From: Streptomyces inusitatus
Lineage (GTDB): Bacteria > Actinomycetota > Actinomycetes > Streptomycetales > Streptomycetaceae
Length of the DNA stretch: 64,000 nt
Direction: 5' to 3'
Assembly (NCBI RefSeq): GCF_014651115.1
Contig: NZ_BMWG01000024.1
Coordinates: 1 to 64,000, forward strand
Shown: positions 42,278 through 50,922 of the stretch, piece after piece
Layout: each line of letters begins with the position of its first letter
Position numbering within the stretch: position 1 is the first letter of the stretch
The notes under the pieces: generated by a model
Told to the model about the DNA's origin: nothing
Databases searched by the model: none
What the model saw: only the letters and a program-made list of their open reading frames with translations
Translations under genes and position numbers: made by a program

Positions 42278-43855
42278 GTGTTCTATCGGACCTGCCTGCG
42301 GGCCGGCGCAGCCCTGGCGTCCATATCCCTGTTGGCGGGTTGCGGCCTGTTCTCAGATACGGAAGCGGGCGGCCAGAAGAAGATTTCCGTCGGGACCACC
42401 AGTGAGCCCACGACACTTGATCCGGCTGCCGCCTGGGACAGTTCCTGGGAGCTGTACCGGAATGTGTTTCAGACGTTGTTGAGTTTCCCGACCGGGAGTA
42501 CGGCTCCGCAGCCCGACGCGGCCCAGAGCTGCGAGTTCGCGGATGCCGCGAGCAAGACCTATGTCTGTGTACTGAAGCCGGGTCTGGTCTTCTCCAATGG
42601 TGAGAAACTCGATGCCGCGGCCGTCAAGCACTCCATCGACCGCATCCGGCTGATCGACGTGCCGAACGGGCCCAGCGGTCTGCTCAACTCGCTCGGCAGC
42701 GTCGAGCTGGTGGGCGATCGCACGGTGAAGTTCCATCTGAAGGTCGCGGACGCCACCTTCCCCTTCATCCTCGCCACTCCGGCCGCCTCGCTGGTGCCGC
42801 CCGGGGAGTACCCCCGCAACTCCCTCCGCGACGACGGCCGGGTGGTCGGCTCGGGCCCCTATGTGCTGCGTTCGTACTCCAAGGGCAAGAAGGCCGAGCT
42901 GGCCGGCAACGAGACCTACGACGGCTACGCGAAGCGTCAGAACGACTCCCTGACCATCCGCTACTTCACCGACTCCGCCGCCATGGTGAGCGCGCTGCGG
43001 GAGAAGGAGATCCAGGCCACCTACCGGGGCCTGGACGCCAACGAGGTCGTGGAGCTCCAGCGGAAGAAGCCGGAGAACGAGGATCTGCGGCTGATCGAGA
43101 CGGTCGGCACGGACATCCGCTACCTGGTCTTCAACGCCAGGGACACGAACGCGGGCAAGCTCCCCGTGCGCCAGGCGGTCGCCCAGCTGGTCGACCGGGG
43201 CGAACTGGTCTCCAAGGTCTACCAGGGCACGGCCGAGCCGCTGTACTCCATGGTCCCCAAGGGCATCGTGGGGCACACCACGGAGTTCTTCGACCACTAC
43301 GGCGACCCCAACGTCGCCAAGGCGCGGAAGATCCTCGCGGACGGGGGCGTCGAGACGCCCGTGCGGCTGGACCTCTGGTACACCGACCGGTACGGCTCCA
43401 CGACCGCGCTGGAGTTCAAGGAGCTGAAGCGCCAGCTCGAAGCCTCGGGACTGTTCAAGGTCAAGGTGACGGGCAAGCCGGAGGCCGAGTTCCTGAAGGG
43501 GTACAAGAGCGGGTCCTACCCGGTCTTCGGCCGCGGCTGGATCCCCGACTTCCCGGACCCGGACAACTATGTGGCCCCCTTCGTCGGTGAGAACAACGTG
43601 CTCGCCACCCCGTATGTGAACGACGAGATCACCAAGGAGCTGCTGCCCGCGTCCCGGCGCGAGAGCGACCGCGGCGCGGTGGCCAAGGACTTCCAGCGGG
43701 TGCAGGAGATCGTCGCCGAGGAGGTGCGGCTGCTGCCGCTGTGGCAGGGCAAGCTGTACATCGCCGTCAGCGAGGAGATGGGCGGCGGCGAGCGCGCCTT
43801 CGACCCGCAGTCGATCATGCAGATGTGGGAGCTGTACCGGAAGGCCAGCTGGTAG
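42278..43855 (+). CDS. Oligopeptide/dipeptide-type substrate-binding lipoprotein (orphan)
   Basis: This 525-residue protein starts with a lipoprotein signal (lipobox LLAGC at about 18-22) followed by an SBP_bac_5 domain: VGTTSEPTTLDPAAAWDSSW, then FPFILATPAASLVPPGEYPR and a C-terminal FGRGWIPDFPDPDNYVAPF. It would bind peptides, nickel or other small ligands at the cell surface for an ABC importer. No permease or ATPase gene lies next to it, so it must work with a distant transporter or act as a sensor. GTG 42278 has AGGAG 7 bases upstream. Confidence 0.88.
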   Translation: MFYRTCLRAGAALASISLLAGCGLFSDTEAGGQKKISVGTTSEPTTLDPAAAWDSSWELYRNVFQTLLSFPTGSTAPQPDAAQSCEFADAASKTYVCVLKPGLVFSNGEKLDAAAVKHSIDRIRLIDVPNGPSGLLNSLGSVELVGDRTVKFHLKVADATFPFILATPAASLVPPGEYPRNSLRDDGRVVGSGPYVLRSYSKGKKAELAGNETYDGYAKRQNDSLTIRYFTDSAAMVSALREKEIQATYRGLDANEVVELQRKKPENEDLRLIETVGTDIRYLVFNARDTNAGKLPVRQAVAQLVDRGELVSKVYQGTAEPLYSMVPKGIVGHTTEFFDHYGDPNVAKARKILADGGVETPVRLDLWYTDRYGSTTALEFKELKRQLEASGLFKVKVTGKPEAEFLKGYKSGSYPVFGRGWIPDFPDPDNYVAPFVGENNVLATPYVNDEITKELLPASRRESDRGAVAKDFQRVQEIVAEEVRLLPLWQGKLYIAVSEEMGGGERAFDPQSIMQMWELYRKASW

Positions 43856-43945
43856 CGGGCCGACGGGCCGCTCGAAGCGGCCGTTGTCAGTGCCTCCGGG
43901 TAGGTTCTGTGTTCGGTAACAGATCGCTTTCCGGAGGTTCTTGAC

Positions 43946-44629
43946 GTGACCGACACCGACAAGCTGCCCGAGTCCTGGCGCGGCGTCCTCGGCGAAGAGC
44001 TGGCGCAGCCCTACTTCAAGGAGCTGACCGAGTTCGTCGAGGAGGAGCGGGCCAAGGGGCCGGTGTATCCGCCGCGCGAGGAGGTCTTCGCCGCTCTCGA
44101 CGCCACGCCGTACGACAAGGTCAAGGTCCTCATCCTCGGCCAGGACCCGTACCACGGCGAGGGGCAGGGGCACGGGCTGTGCTTCTCGGTGCGGCCGGGC
44201 GTCAGGACCCCGCCCTCGCTGCGGAACATCTACAAGGAGATGCACACCGAGCTGGGGCTGCCCGTCCCGGACAACGGCTATCTGATGCCCTGGGCCGAGC
44301 AGGGCGTCCTCCTGCTCAACGCGGTGCTCACCGTGCGGGCGGGCGAGGCCAACTCCCACAAGGGCAAGGGGTGGGAGAAGGTCACCGACGCGGTGATCAG
44401 GGCCGTCGCCTCCCGTCCCGACCCGGCCGTATTCGTCCTCTGGGGGAATTACGCCCAGAAGAAGCTGCCCCTGATCGACGAGAGCCGGCACGTGGTGGTG
44501 AAGGGGGCGCATCCCTCGCCGCTGTCGGCGAAGAAGTTCTTCGGCTCCCGGCCCTTCACCCAGATCAACGAGGCGGTGGCGGCCCAGGGCCATGAGCCCA
44601 TCGACTGGCGCATCCCCGACCTGGGCTGA
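43946..44629 (+). CDS. ung: Uracil-DNA glycosylase, family 1
   Basis: This 227-residue enzyme excises uracil from DNA. The water-activating motif is VLILGQDPYHGEGQGHG (D67), the uracil pocket is in LLLNAVLTVRAGEANSH, and the DNA-intercalating loop is KGAHPSPLSAKKF near the C-terminus. GTG 43946 has GGAGG upstream. It follows the binding-protein gene by 90 bp with its own weak promoter region. A hairpin at 44692-44716 lies behind it. Confidence 0.95.
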   Translation: MTDTDKLPESWRGVLGEELAQPYFKELTEFVEEERAKGPVYPPREEVFAALDATPYDKVKVLILGQDPYHGEGQGHGLCFSVRPGVRTPPSLRNIYKEMHTELGLPVPDNGYLMPWAEQGVLLLNAVLTVRAGEANSHKGKGWEKVTDAVIRAVASRPDPAVFVLWGNYAQKKLPLIDESRHVVVKGAHPSPLSAKKFFGSRPFTQINEAVAAQGHEPIDWRIPDLG

Positions 44630-44691
44630 GCTCGCCGCCGGGACACGGGCCGGGGTCCGGGGTCCGAGCCTGTGCCGGTTTGTCCGTTGTG

Positions 44692-44716
44692 GGCTAGGGT
44701 CAGACAGACCCTAGCC
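44692..44716. terminator. Inverted repeat between ung and the downstream gene
   Basis: A perfect 10-bp stem (GGCTAGGGTC at 44692-44701, complement at 44707-44716) closes a five-base loop. It lies 62 bases after the ung stop and 56 bases before the next start. No T-run follows. A terminator for ung is most likely; an operator for the next gene is possible. Confidence 0.6.
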
Positions 44717-44772
44717 GCGTGAGGTGTGGATCGTCGCCGCCGCTCGCCGCATGGACGTGGGAGGCCGCAGTG

Positions 44773-45231
44773 ATGGAGCAGCAGAAGGCGTCGGAGGACG
44801 CCCTCATGACGCGGATCGGGCAGGCGGTCATGCTGCTGCACGGCGGCGACCGGGAAGAGGCGCGGAATCGGTTCGGCGCCATCTGGTCGGAGATCGGCGA
44901 GCGGGGCGACGCCCTGCACCGCTGCACCCTCGCGCACTACATGGCGGACACCCAGGACGACCCGGGGGACGAGCTGGCCTGGGATCTGCGGGCCCTGGCC
45001 GCGGCCGAGAGCCTGCGCGCCGAGGGGGAGCCCGCTCCCTCGGTGCGGGCCTTCTACCCGTCCCTCCATGTCAGCCTCGCCGCCGACTACCTCAAACTCC
45101 GCAGGCCCGGCGCCGCCCGGATCCATCTCGACCGGGCGCGCGGGGTGCTGGACACCCTGGGGGACGACGGATACGGCCGGGGTGTGCGCAGCGCCTTCCA
45201 GCGGCTGGAAAGGGCGCTGGGGCCGGAGTGA
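44773..45231 (+). CDS. TPR-like conserved hypothetical protein
   Basis: This 152-residue all-helical protein has TPR-like spacing: RIGQAVMLLHGGDREEARNR, AHYMADTQDDPGDELAWDLR, then AADYLKLRRPGAARIHLDRA. The pattern is three helical pairs and an Ala/Arg-rich end. ATG 44773 is chosen; GTG 44770 just before it is equally possible, with GGAGG about 5 bases upstream of it. Such genes are common in Streptomyces, function unknown. Confidence 0.75.
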   Translation: MEQQKASEDALMTRIGQAVMLLHGGDREEARNRFGAIWSEIGERGDALHRCTLAHYMADTQDDPGDELAWDLRALAAAESLRAEGEPAPSVRAFYPSLHVSLAADYLKLRRPGAARIHLDRARGVLDTLGDDGYGRGVRSAFQRLERALGPE

Positions 45232-45292
45232 GCCACGGCCGTGCCCACGGCCGTACCCACGGCCGTGCCCACGGCCGGGCCGGGCCCGGAAG

Positions 45293-45841
45293 TCAGCGGC
45301 CCCGACGACCCGCGCCGCCCGCCGATCTCCCGTACGCCTCCCGGCACATCCGCGACTCCGCGCCGCCCGGCCGCCAGCCGCCGTACGCCTCGGTCAGCGC
45401 GCACACATCCGGCCGCGCGACACTCCTGGTCGACGGCGCGGGGCGCGGAGTGCGCCGGACGGGTACGGGGGCGGGGGCGGACGCGGCCGGAGGAGCGGCC
45501 CGCTGCCGGGCCCGGGGCTCGGCGGCGGGAGGCGCGACGGCCCGGGGCTCGGACACGGGCGGCACGGCGGGCCGCACGGGCAGGGCCTCGGCCCGGTCCG
45601 GGGCGGGCCGCGCGGCCGGCTTCCCCGGCGGGGCGTGCAGCATCTCGCGGGCCGGGCCCTGCCGGGCGATCTGCGGCCGGGCGACCGGCGGCGGACCGTC
45701 GGCCGCGGCCGACGGCCGGGGCCGCGCCTCCACGGTCACACACCCGGAGAGGGCGGGCCAGGACACGGCCCAGACCGTCATGAGCAGCAGGACCTTCACC
45801 GGGACTCTCGGAGGGATCTTCACAGGGCGCACGGGCGTCAC
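45293..45841 (-). CDS. Pro/Ala-rich putative lipoprotein
   Basis: This 182-residue protein has a hydrophobic signal with a lipobox (WPALSGC at about 28-34) followed by a long Pro/Ala/Arg-rich linker (VARPQIARQGPAREMLHAPP). A short conserved C-terminal segment DVCALTEAYGGWRPGGAES follows, then MCREAYGR. The two Cys of that segment may form a disulfide. I recall similar C-terminal motifs in small Streptomyces lipoproteins. Opposite-strand frames here are shadows. The start GTG 45841 is uncertain. Confidence 0.68.
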   Translation of the reverse strand: MTPVRPVKIPPRVPVKVLLLMTVWAVSWPALSGCVTVEARPRPSAAADGPPPVARPQIARQGPAREMLHAPPGKPAARPAPDRAEALPVRPAVPPVSEPRAVAPPAAEPRARQRAAPPAASAPAPVPVRRTPRPAPSTRSVARPDVCALTEAYGGWRPGGAESRMCREAYGRSAGGAGRRGR

Positions 45842-46029
45842 TCTGACGTGTCCCGGGCCCGCCGAAGGTCATATGGACGCCAGTTGGCCCGCACGGGTGA
45901 CCCCGGTCCCGTCTGTCGGCCCAGCGCGGCCCAGCGCGGCCCGGTGAACTCGCCCGCCGCCGGCCGCCGGGGCACCCGTATGCTGACCGGGCCCGGCAGG
46001 GGCACGCCGCACAACTCTGGAGGCAATTC

Positions 46030-46938
46030 GTGAAGGTCGGCTGCATCGGTCTCGGCGACATCGCGCAGAAGGCCTATCTCCCCGTGCTCGGCTCACTGCC
46101 GGACGTCGAGCTGCACCTCCAGACCCGTACCCCCGAGACCCTGGACCGGGTCGGCGAGACCCATCACGTTCCGGCGGAGCGCCGCCACACCGACCTGGAG
46201 TCCCTGATCGGCCAGGGGCTCGACGCGGCCTTCGTCCACGCGCCGACCGCCGCCCACGCGGGCATCGCCACGGCGCTCGTCGAGGCGGGAGTGCCGACCT
46301 ATGTCGACAAGCCGCTCGCCTACGAACTGGCCGACTCCCGGGCGCTCGTGGAGCTGGCCGAAGCCCGCGGCACCAGCCTCACCGTCGGCTTCAACCGCCG
46401 GCTGGCACCCGGCTACGCCCAGTGTCTGGACCACCCGCGCGAACTGATCCTGATGCAGAAGAACCGCGTCGGGCTCCCCGAGGACCCGCGCACCTTCGTC
46501 CTCGACGACTTCATCCATGTCGTCGACACCCTGCGCTTCCTCGTCCCCGGGCCCGTCGAGCACACCGATGTGCGCGCCCGGACCGTCGACGGACTGCTCC
46601 AGCACGTCGTGCTCCAGCTCTCCGGCGACGGCTTCACCGCCATCGGCTCGATGAACCACCGCAGCGGCTCCACCGAGGAGATCCTCGAAGTCTCGGGCCA
46701 GGACACCAAGCGCGAGGTGCGCAACCTCGCCGAGATCGTGGACCACAAGGGACAGCCGAGCGTCCGCAGGCGCGGCGACTGGGTGCCGGTCGCCCGCCAG
46801 CGCGGCATCGAGCAGGCCGTCCTGGGCTTCCTCGACGCCGTACGCGCCGGGAAACTCCTCAGCGCCCAGGACGCCCTGAAGACCCATGAGCTGTGCGAGC
46901 TGGTCGTTCTCCGCGCCCTGGAGCAGGCCTCCTCCTGA
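46030..46938 (+). CDS. Gfo/Idh/MocA-family NAD(P)-dependent oxidoreductase
   Basis: This 302-residue protein has an N-terminal Rossmann fold (MKVGCIGLGDIAQKAYLPVL) and a C-terminal alpha/beta dehydrogenase domain. It has PTYVDKPLAYELADSRALVE (the conserved K-P of the active site) and VLDDFIHVVDTLRFLVPGP (catalytic Asp/His). It acts on sugars or inositol-like substrates. GTG 46030 follows CTGGAGG. Its 3' end overlaps lnt (minus strand) by 80 bp (46859-46938). Confidence 0.87.
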   Translation: MKVGCIGLGDIAQKAYLPVLGSLPDVELHLQTRTPETLDRVGETHHVPAERRHTDLESLIGQGLDAAFVHAPTAAHAGIATALVEAGVPTYVDKPLAYELADSRALVELAEARGTSLTVGFNRRLAPGYAQCLDHPRELILMQKNRVGLPEDPRTFVLDDFIHVVDTLRFLVPGPVEHTDVRARTVDGLLQHVVLQLSGDGFTAIGSMNHRSGSTEEILEVSGQDTKREVRNLAEIVDHKGQPSVRRRGDWVPVARQRGIEQAVLGFLDAVRAGKLLSAQDALKTHELCELVVLRALEQASS

Positions 46939-48574
46939 GCGGGGCGGAGCACCGTACCGCCGCCAGTGCCACCAGCACGGCGAGCGCGCCGCGCACCGGC
47001 CAGTCGCCGAACCGGACATAACCGGTGCTCCCGTGCGCCAGCGGTACGCCGTACACGGCGGCCGTGCTGCTCGCCGTGGGCAGCGGGCGGCCGATCCGGC
47101 TCCCGTCGGGGCCGTGGACCACGCTCACCCCGGTGAGCGTGGCGTGCACCGCCGTGCGGCCGGACTCGGCGGCGCGCAGCGCGGCGAGTGAGGCGTGCTG
47201 TTCGGGGGCCCAGCTGTCCTGGAAGGACGAGGTCGCCGACTGGGCCACCAGCAACTGCGCCCCGTCCCGGACCAGGCGCCTGCTCATGTCGGGGAACGCG
47301 GACTCGAAGCAGACCAGCGGCCCGACGCGCGGCCCGCCGTCCGGCAGCCGCATCACCACCGGACGCTCCCCGCGCAGCCGGTCCTCGCCCGCCGCCCTGC
47401 CCACCGAGGTCGCCCAGCCGAGCAGCTTCCGGGCCGGGACGTACTCCCCGAAGGGGACCAGGCGCATCTTGTCGTAGCGGTCGCCCGTCGGCCCCTCGGG
47501 GCCCACCAGCACCGAACTCTTGAATATCCCGCCCCGGCCGGACGCGTCGGTGCGCCGCGCGTCCACATTCACCAGCAGCGGCGCGCCCGTCGCCCGGGAG
47601 AGGGCGGCGAGCCGGGCCGCCAGATCGGGCCGCTCCCGCAGATCCGCGCCCACACTGCTCTCGCCCCAGACCACCAGGTCGAGATCGCGGCCCACGAGCC
47701 CCAGCGTCAGCTCCTCACCCCTGGCGAAGCGCCGTTCCACGCTCCCCGCGCCCTCGAACACCCCGGGCTGGACGATCGCGACCCTGGCCGTACCCGACTC
47801 CACGGGCCTCGGAGCGAAGGACCAGAGCGCCGCTGCCGCCAGCGCGCCCAGGGCCGTACCGCAGGCCACGGCGGCACGGGCCCGTGGCACCGCGATCAGC
47901 AGGACGATCGCCGTGTTCACCGCCACCACCAGCAGACTCACCAGCCACACCCCGCCGGCGGACGCCAGCCTCAGCGCGGGGGAGACCTGCCACTGGCTGG
48001 CCCCCAGCAGACCCCAGGGGCCGCCCAGCCCCTCCCAGGAGCGGAGCAGCTCGATCATCAGCCAGCCCGAGGGGAGGACGGCGAGCGCCGCGAGGGCGCG
48101 GGCCTGGGAGGGGACGCCGCCCGTCATCGAGCGGACCAGCCATCCCCAGGGGGCCCACGCCGCCGCCAGCAGCGCCGCCACCACCACGAGGAAGACATGG
48201 AGGCTCGGCGTCAGCCAGTGATGGACGGCGATCATGAAGCCCATGCCGCCGAGCCAGCCCTCGAAGGCGGCCCGTCGGCCCGTCGGCGCGGTGCGTATCA
48301 GCAGCATCCACGGGACGAGGGCGGCGTACGCGAGCCACCACAGCGAGGGCTCGGGGAAGGCGAGCGCCGGGAGCGCGCCCGAGAGCAGGGCGGCGACGGC
48401 GCGCAGCGGGGGCCGCCAGGAGGCCCGGCCCGCCCGCGCGGAGCCGCCGCCCGGAGCCGTGTCCGTACCCGTACCCGTGCTCGGTTCTGTACCCGTGCCT
48501 GGTTCCGTACCCGATTCAGGGCCGGTTCCCGGGCCGGTTTCCCGCCGTCGGGGCCGGTCGGCCGGTGTCCGCAT
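46859..48574 (-). CDS. lnt: Apolipoprotein N-acyltransferase
   Basis: This 571-residue membrane enzyme adds the third acyl chain to lipoproteins. It has an N-terminal disordered tail with Thr-Gly repeats, about eight membrane helices, and a C-terminal nitrilase-like domain. The catalytic Glu is in VVWGESSVGADL, the Lys in YDKMRLVPFGEYVP and the Cys in GPLVCFESAFPDM. A DNA repeat of GTACCCGTACCC type at about 48462-48520 encodes the Thr/Gly tail. Several in-frame downstream starts are possible. It converges with the MocA gene with an 80-bp overlap. Confidence 0.88.
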   Translation of the reverse strand: MRTPADRPRRRETGPGTGPESGTEPGTGTEPSTGTGTDTAPGGGSARAGRASWRPPLRAVAALLSGALPALAFPEPSLWWLAYAALVPWMLLIRTAPTGRRAAFEGWLGGMGFMIAVHHWLTPSLHVFLVVVAALLAAAWAPWGWLVRSMTGGVPSQARALAALAVLPSGWLMIELLRSWEGLGGPWGLLGASQWQVSPALRLASAGGVWLVSLLVVAVNTAIVLLIAVPRARAAVACGTALGALAAAALWSFAPRPVESGTARVAIVQPGVFEGAGSVERRFARGEELTLGLVGRDLDLVVWGESSVGADLRERPDLAARLAALSRATGAPLLVNVDARRTDASGRGGIFKSSVLVGPEGPTGDRYDKMRLVPFGEYVPARKLLGWATSVGRAAGEDRLRGERPVVMRLPDGGPRVGPLVCFESAFPDMSRRLVRDGAQLLVAQSATSSFQDSWAPEQHASLAALRAAESGRTAVHATLTGVSVVHGPDGSRIGRPLPTASSTAAVYGVPLAHGSTGYVRFGDWPVRGALAVLVALAAVRCSAPLRRRPAPGRGERPARTAHGSSGRPGR

Positions 48575-48649
48575 CCCGTGCCTCCTCGTCCTGCCTCGAA
48601 GGGACGGCGAGCAGTGCCTCTCCAGTGTGGGGCGGCCCCCCGCCGGGGT

Positions 48650-49108
48650 CTACCCGACGCCTTCGCCGCCGCCGTCGCGCCGCCACTTCTCCCGAGTGCT
48701 CACCCCGGTCAGCCGCCAGCCGTCGTCCGTCCGCAGCAGCGCGAAGGCGCAGCGCCCGCCCAGGACGCGCTCGCCGCCGGAGTCCGCGCGCAGCGTGGTG
48801 AGGTAGTCGGCCCGCACCTCCGCGCCGTCGCCCGGGTATCCACCCAGGTCCTGGAGGCGCAGCAGCCGGTTGAGGATCAGATGCTGCTGCACGGGGAAGG
48901 CCCGCGCCGTCTGTGCCAGCCGGTCGGCTGCCTCGGCCGCCGGGCCCTCGACCCCGCCGGAGCCGCGATGGTCCACCCGGCCCTGTGGGGTGAAGAGCGC
49001 CAGATAGCCGTCCCGGTCGGCGTCGTCCACGGCCACCGCGTAGCGGGTCACCAGTTCATCGATGGCCAGCCGGTCCATCACCGTTGCGAGATCCACGCGC
49101 TGAGTCAT
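48650..49108 (-). CDS. SnoaL/NTF2-like protein
   Basis: This 152-residue cone-fold protein: ATVMDRLAIDELVTRYAVAV, then DDADRDGYLALFTPQGRVDH and FALLRTDDGWRLTGVSTREK. This is the NTF2/SnoaL pattern. ATG 49108 is preferred; an in-frame ATG at 49180 adds 24 residues. No strong ribosome site is visible. It may bind a small hydrophobic molecule or act as an isomerase; the substrate is unknown. The start lies close to the terminator hairpin of the next gene. Confidence 0.78.
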   Translation of the reverse strand: MTQRVDLATVMDRLAIDELVTRYAVAVDDADRDGYLALFTPQGRVDHRGSGGVEGPAAEAADRLAQTARAFPVQQHLILNRLLRLQDLGGYPGDGAEVRADYLTTLRADSGGERVLGGRCAFALLRTDDGWRLTGVSTREKWRRDGGGEGVG

Positions 49109-49189
49109 CGGCTCAGTTTCCGGCAGCGGGGGCCCCAGGCCAAGAGCTGTGCACGCCCGGCGCGCACGGGTGTCGGGCAAACGGTCGAT

Positions 49190-49234
49190 CTTCGCCCGTT
49201 CCCCATCCGATCATCGGACGGGGAACGGGCGAAG
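49190..49234 (-). terminator. Terminator of the methyltransferase gene
   Basis: A perfect 15-bp stem, arm CTTCGCCCGTTCCCC (49190-49204) and its complement (49220-49234), has an inner stem TCCGA/TCGGA. It begins 27 bases after the stop of the minus-strand methyltransferase (49261). Confidence 0.85.
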
Positions 49235-49260
49235 GGCGTGCCGGATCTACGGAGGCCGAG

Positions 49261-50406
49261 CTACCGCTTGACCGCCCTCAGGACGACGAACTTCGGGTCG
49301 CTCGCCATGACCTGGCAGCCGCCGAAGATCCGGCGCAGCCGCTGGTGGTACCCGAGGTGACGGTTGCCGACCACCCACAGCTCGCCGCCGGGGCGCAGCG
49401 CCCGGCGGGCTCCGGTGAACATCCGGAGGGCGGTGGTGTCGGTCGTCGCCCGGTGGGAGTGGAACGGCGGGTTGTTGAGGACGAGGTCGACGGAGCCGTC
49501 GGGGATCTCGGAGAGCCCGTCGCCCACCAGGAACTCGGCCTCCCGGCCGGTGGGGACGTTCTCCCGGTAGGTCGCCTCGGCGGAGGCGACGGCGGAGAAC
49601 GACTCGTCGACGAAGGTCACCGACGCCCTCGGATTGGCGAGCGCGGCGGCCGTGCCGACCACGCCGTTGCCGCAGCCCAGGTCCACGACCTTCTGGGGGC
49701 CGACCCGCTCGGGCAGGCTGCCCAGGAAGAGCCGGGTGCCGATGTCGAGCCGGTCGGCGCAGAAGATGCCCGCGTGGTTGGTGACGGTCCGGCCCGAGGC
49801 GACGCCCACATCGGCGGGGAGCGCGTACCGCAGCGGCCAGGGGCTGGGGGCGGGGGCGAGCGCCGGATCGGGGGTGCAGAAGATCAGCCGGGCCTTGCGC
49901 ACCGCGAGCGACGTCCTGGTCGGGCCGATGATCCGTTCGAACAGCCGCAGCGTCGAGGTGTGGATCTCGCTGACCATGCCGGCGCCGATGATCACGGTCT
50001 CCGGGTGGATGCCGGGCGCGAGCCGGTGCAGCTGGTCCTCCAGCAGCGCCAGGCTCTTGGGCACCCGTACGAGCAGCACGTCGATCCGCGCGGGCGGGGT
50101 GTCGCGGGCGGAGAGCATCCGTACCGCGCCGGGGTCGGCACCGCTGCGGGCCAGATTCGCCAGGGTCGCCCGCTGGGCGAGGAAGGAGTCGGTGATCTGC
50201 ACCGGGCGGTGCGCGGCCAGCGAGGTGGCCAGCGCGCCCCAGCGGTCGCCGAGGACGACCAGCGTCCCGGAGAGGTCCGGGGCGCTCTCGTCGAGCCGGC
50301 GGAGGAGGTATTCGTCGGCGGCGTCCCAGGCGCGGAGGGCGTCGCGGGGATCCTCGGGGAAGCGGGCGAGCGTGTAGTCGCCCCAAGACGTGCTCAAACG
50401 GTTCAT
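49261..50406 (-). CDS. RlmG/RsmC-like SAM-dependent rRNA methyltransferase
   Basis: This 381-residue protein has an N-terminal partner domain and a C-terminal SAM methyltransferase: VVDLGCGNGVVGTAAALANP (SAM loop), then LVLNNPPFHSHRATTDT with the NPPFH motif of m2G methyltransferases such as RlmG (23S G1835) and RsmC (16S G1207). The N-terminal part (TLVVLGDRWGALATSLAAHR) also looks like a degenerate MTase copy, typical for RlmG/RsmC. ATG 50406 begins MNRLSTSWGDYTLARFPEDP. Choice between the two rRNA sites needs comparison. Confidence 0.85.
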   Translation of the reverse strand: MNRLSTSWGDYTLARFPEDPRDALRAWDAADEYLLRRLDESAPDLSGTLVVLGDRWGALATSLAAHRPVQITDSFLAQRATLANLARSGADPGAVRMLSARDTPPARIDVLLVRVPKSLALLEDQLHRLAPGIHPETVIIGAGMVSEIHTSTLRLFERIIGPTRTSLAVRKARLIFCTPDPALAPAPSPWPLRYALPADVGVASGRTVTNHAGIFCADRLDIGTRLFLGSLPERVGPQKVVDLGCGNGVVGTAAALANPRASVTFVDESFSAVASAEATYRENVPTGREAEFLVGDGLSEIPDGSVDLVLNNPPFHSHRATTDTTALRMFTGARRALRPGGELWVVGNRHLGYHQRLRRIFGGCQVMASDPKFVVLRAVKR

Positions 50407-50459
50407 CGTGGAGTCAGGCTAGCCGAGTGACGCGCCCGAGCCGTGCTCCCGGCGGGTCC

Positions 50460-50660
50460 TCAGGCGGCGCGCTCGACGCTCGTGGCGTCCCCGCCGCGCT
50501 CCAGCGCGGCCGCCGCCCACTTCAGTACGAGCGCCTCGTACTCCCCTCGCCGCTCCTCGGGCAGCCGTCCGTCGGCCCACAGCTCGCGGATGCGGGCGTT
50601 GAGCTCGGCTGCGGACAAGGAGGACAAAGCAGTCTCTGACTCGCGTGGAAGGGGGGACAT
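50460..50660 (-). CDS. Small hypothetical protein
   Basis: This 66-residue protein (SSLSAAELNARIRELWADGR, then LPEERRGEYEALVLKWAAAA) is a compact helical protein with normal codon bias. It has no membrane segment or Cys. I recall similar small Streptomyces proteins but not a family name. The ATG at 50660 has no convincing ribosome site. It lies between the methyltransferase and UppP genes, all on the same strand. Confidence 0.5.
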   Translation of the reverse strand: MSPLPRESETALSSLSAAELNARIRELWADGRLPEERRGEYEALVLKWAAAALERGGDATSVERAA

Positions 50661-50922
50661 GCGAACAGATTACGGCCTGGCGGTGGAGCCGTCTCCCCTG
50701 CGACGGCGGCCGGTCCCGGCCCGTTCCGTCCGCGCCGTGAGCCGCTCCGACCGCTCCCACCAGGGTGAACAGGGGGATTCCCGGCGGTGGGCGGCCGATC
50801 GCCGAGGGCGCGGGGCTTTCGGTGGTGATGTAACTCATGGGCCGCTTGCTGTGGCTTCGCTCACTGTGTCCTCGGCCCGGGATTCCCGTTCCCCCGTGCG
50901 GAGAAGCGGACATGACGTGGCG

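Noticed and set aside
45241..45783. Plus-strand frame opposite the Pro/Ala-rich lipoprotein
   Set aside because: The minus-strand frame has a signal peptide and lipobox; the plus frame is Arg/Pro repeats only.
47195..49360. 721-codon plus-strand frame opposite lnt
   Set aside because: Antisense to Lnt with catalytic motifs; Arg/Pro/Gly-rich composition; no ribosome site.
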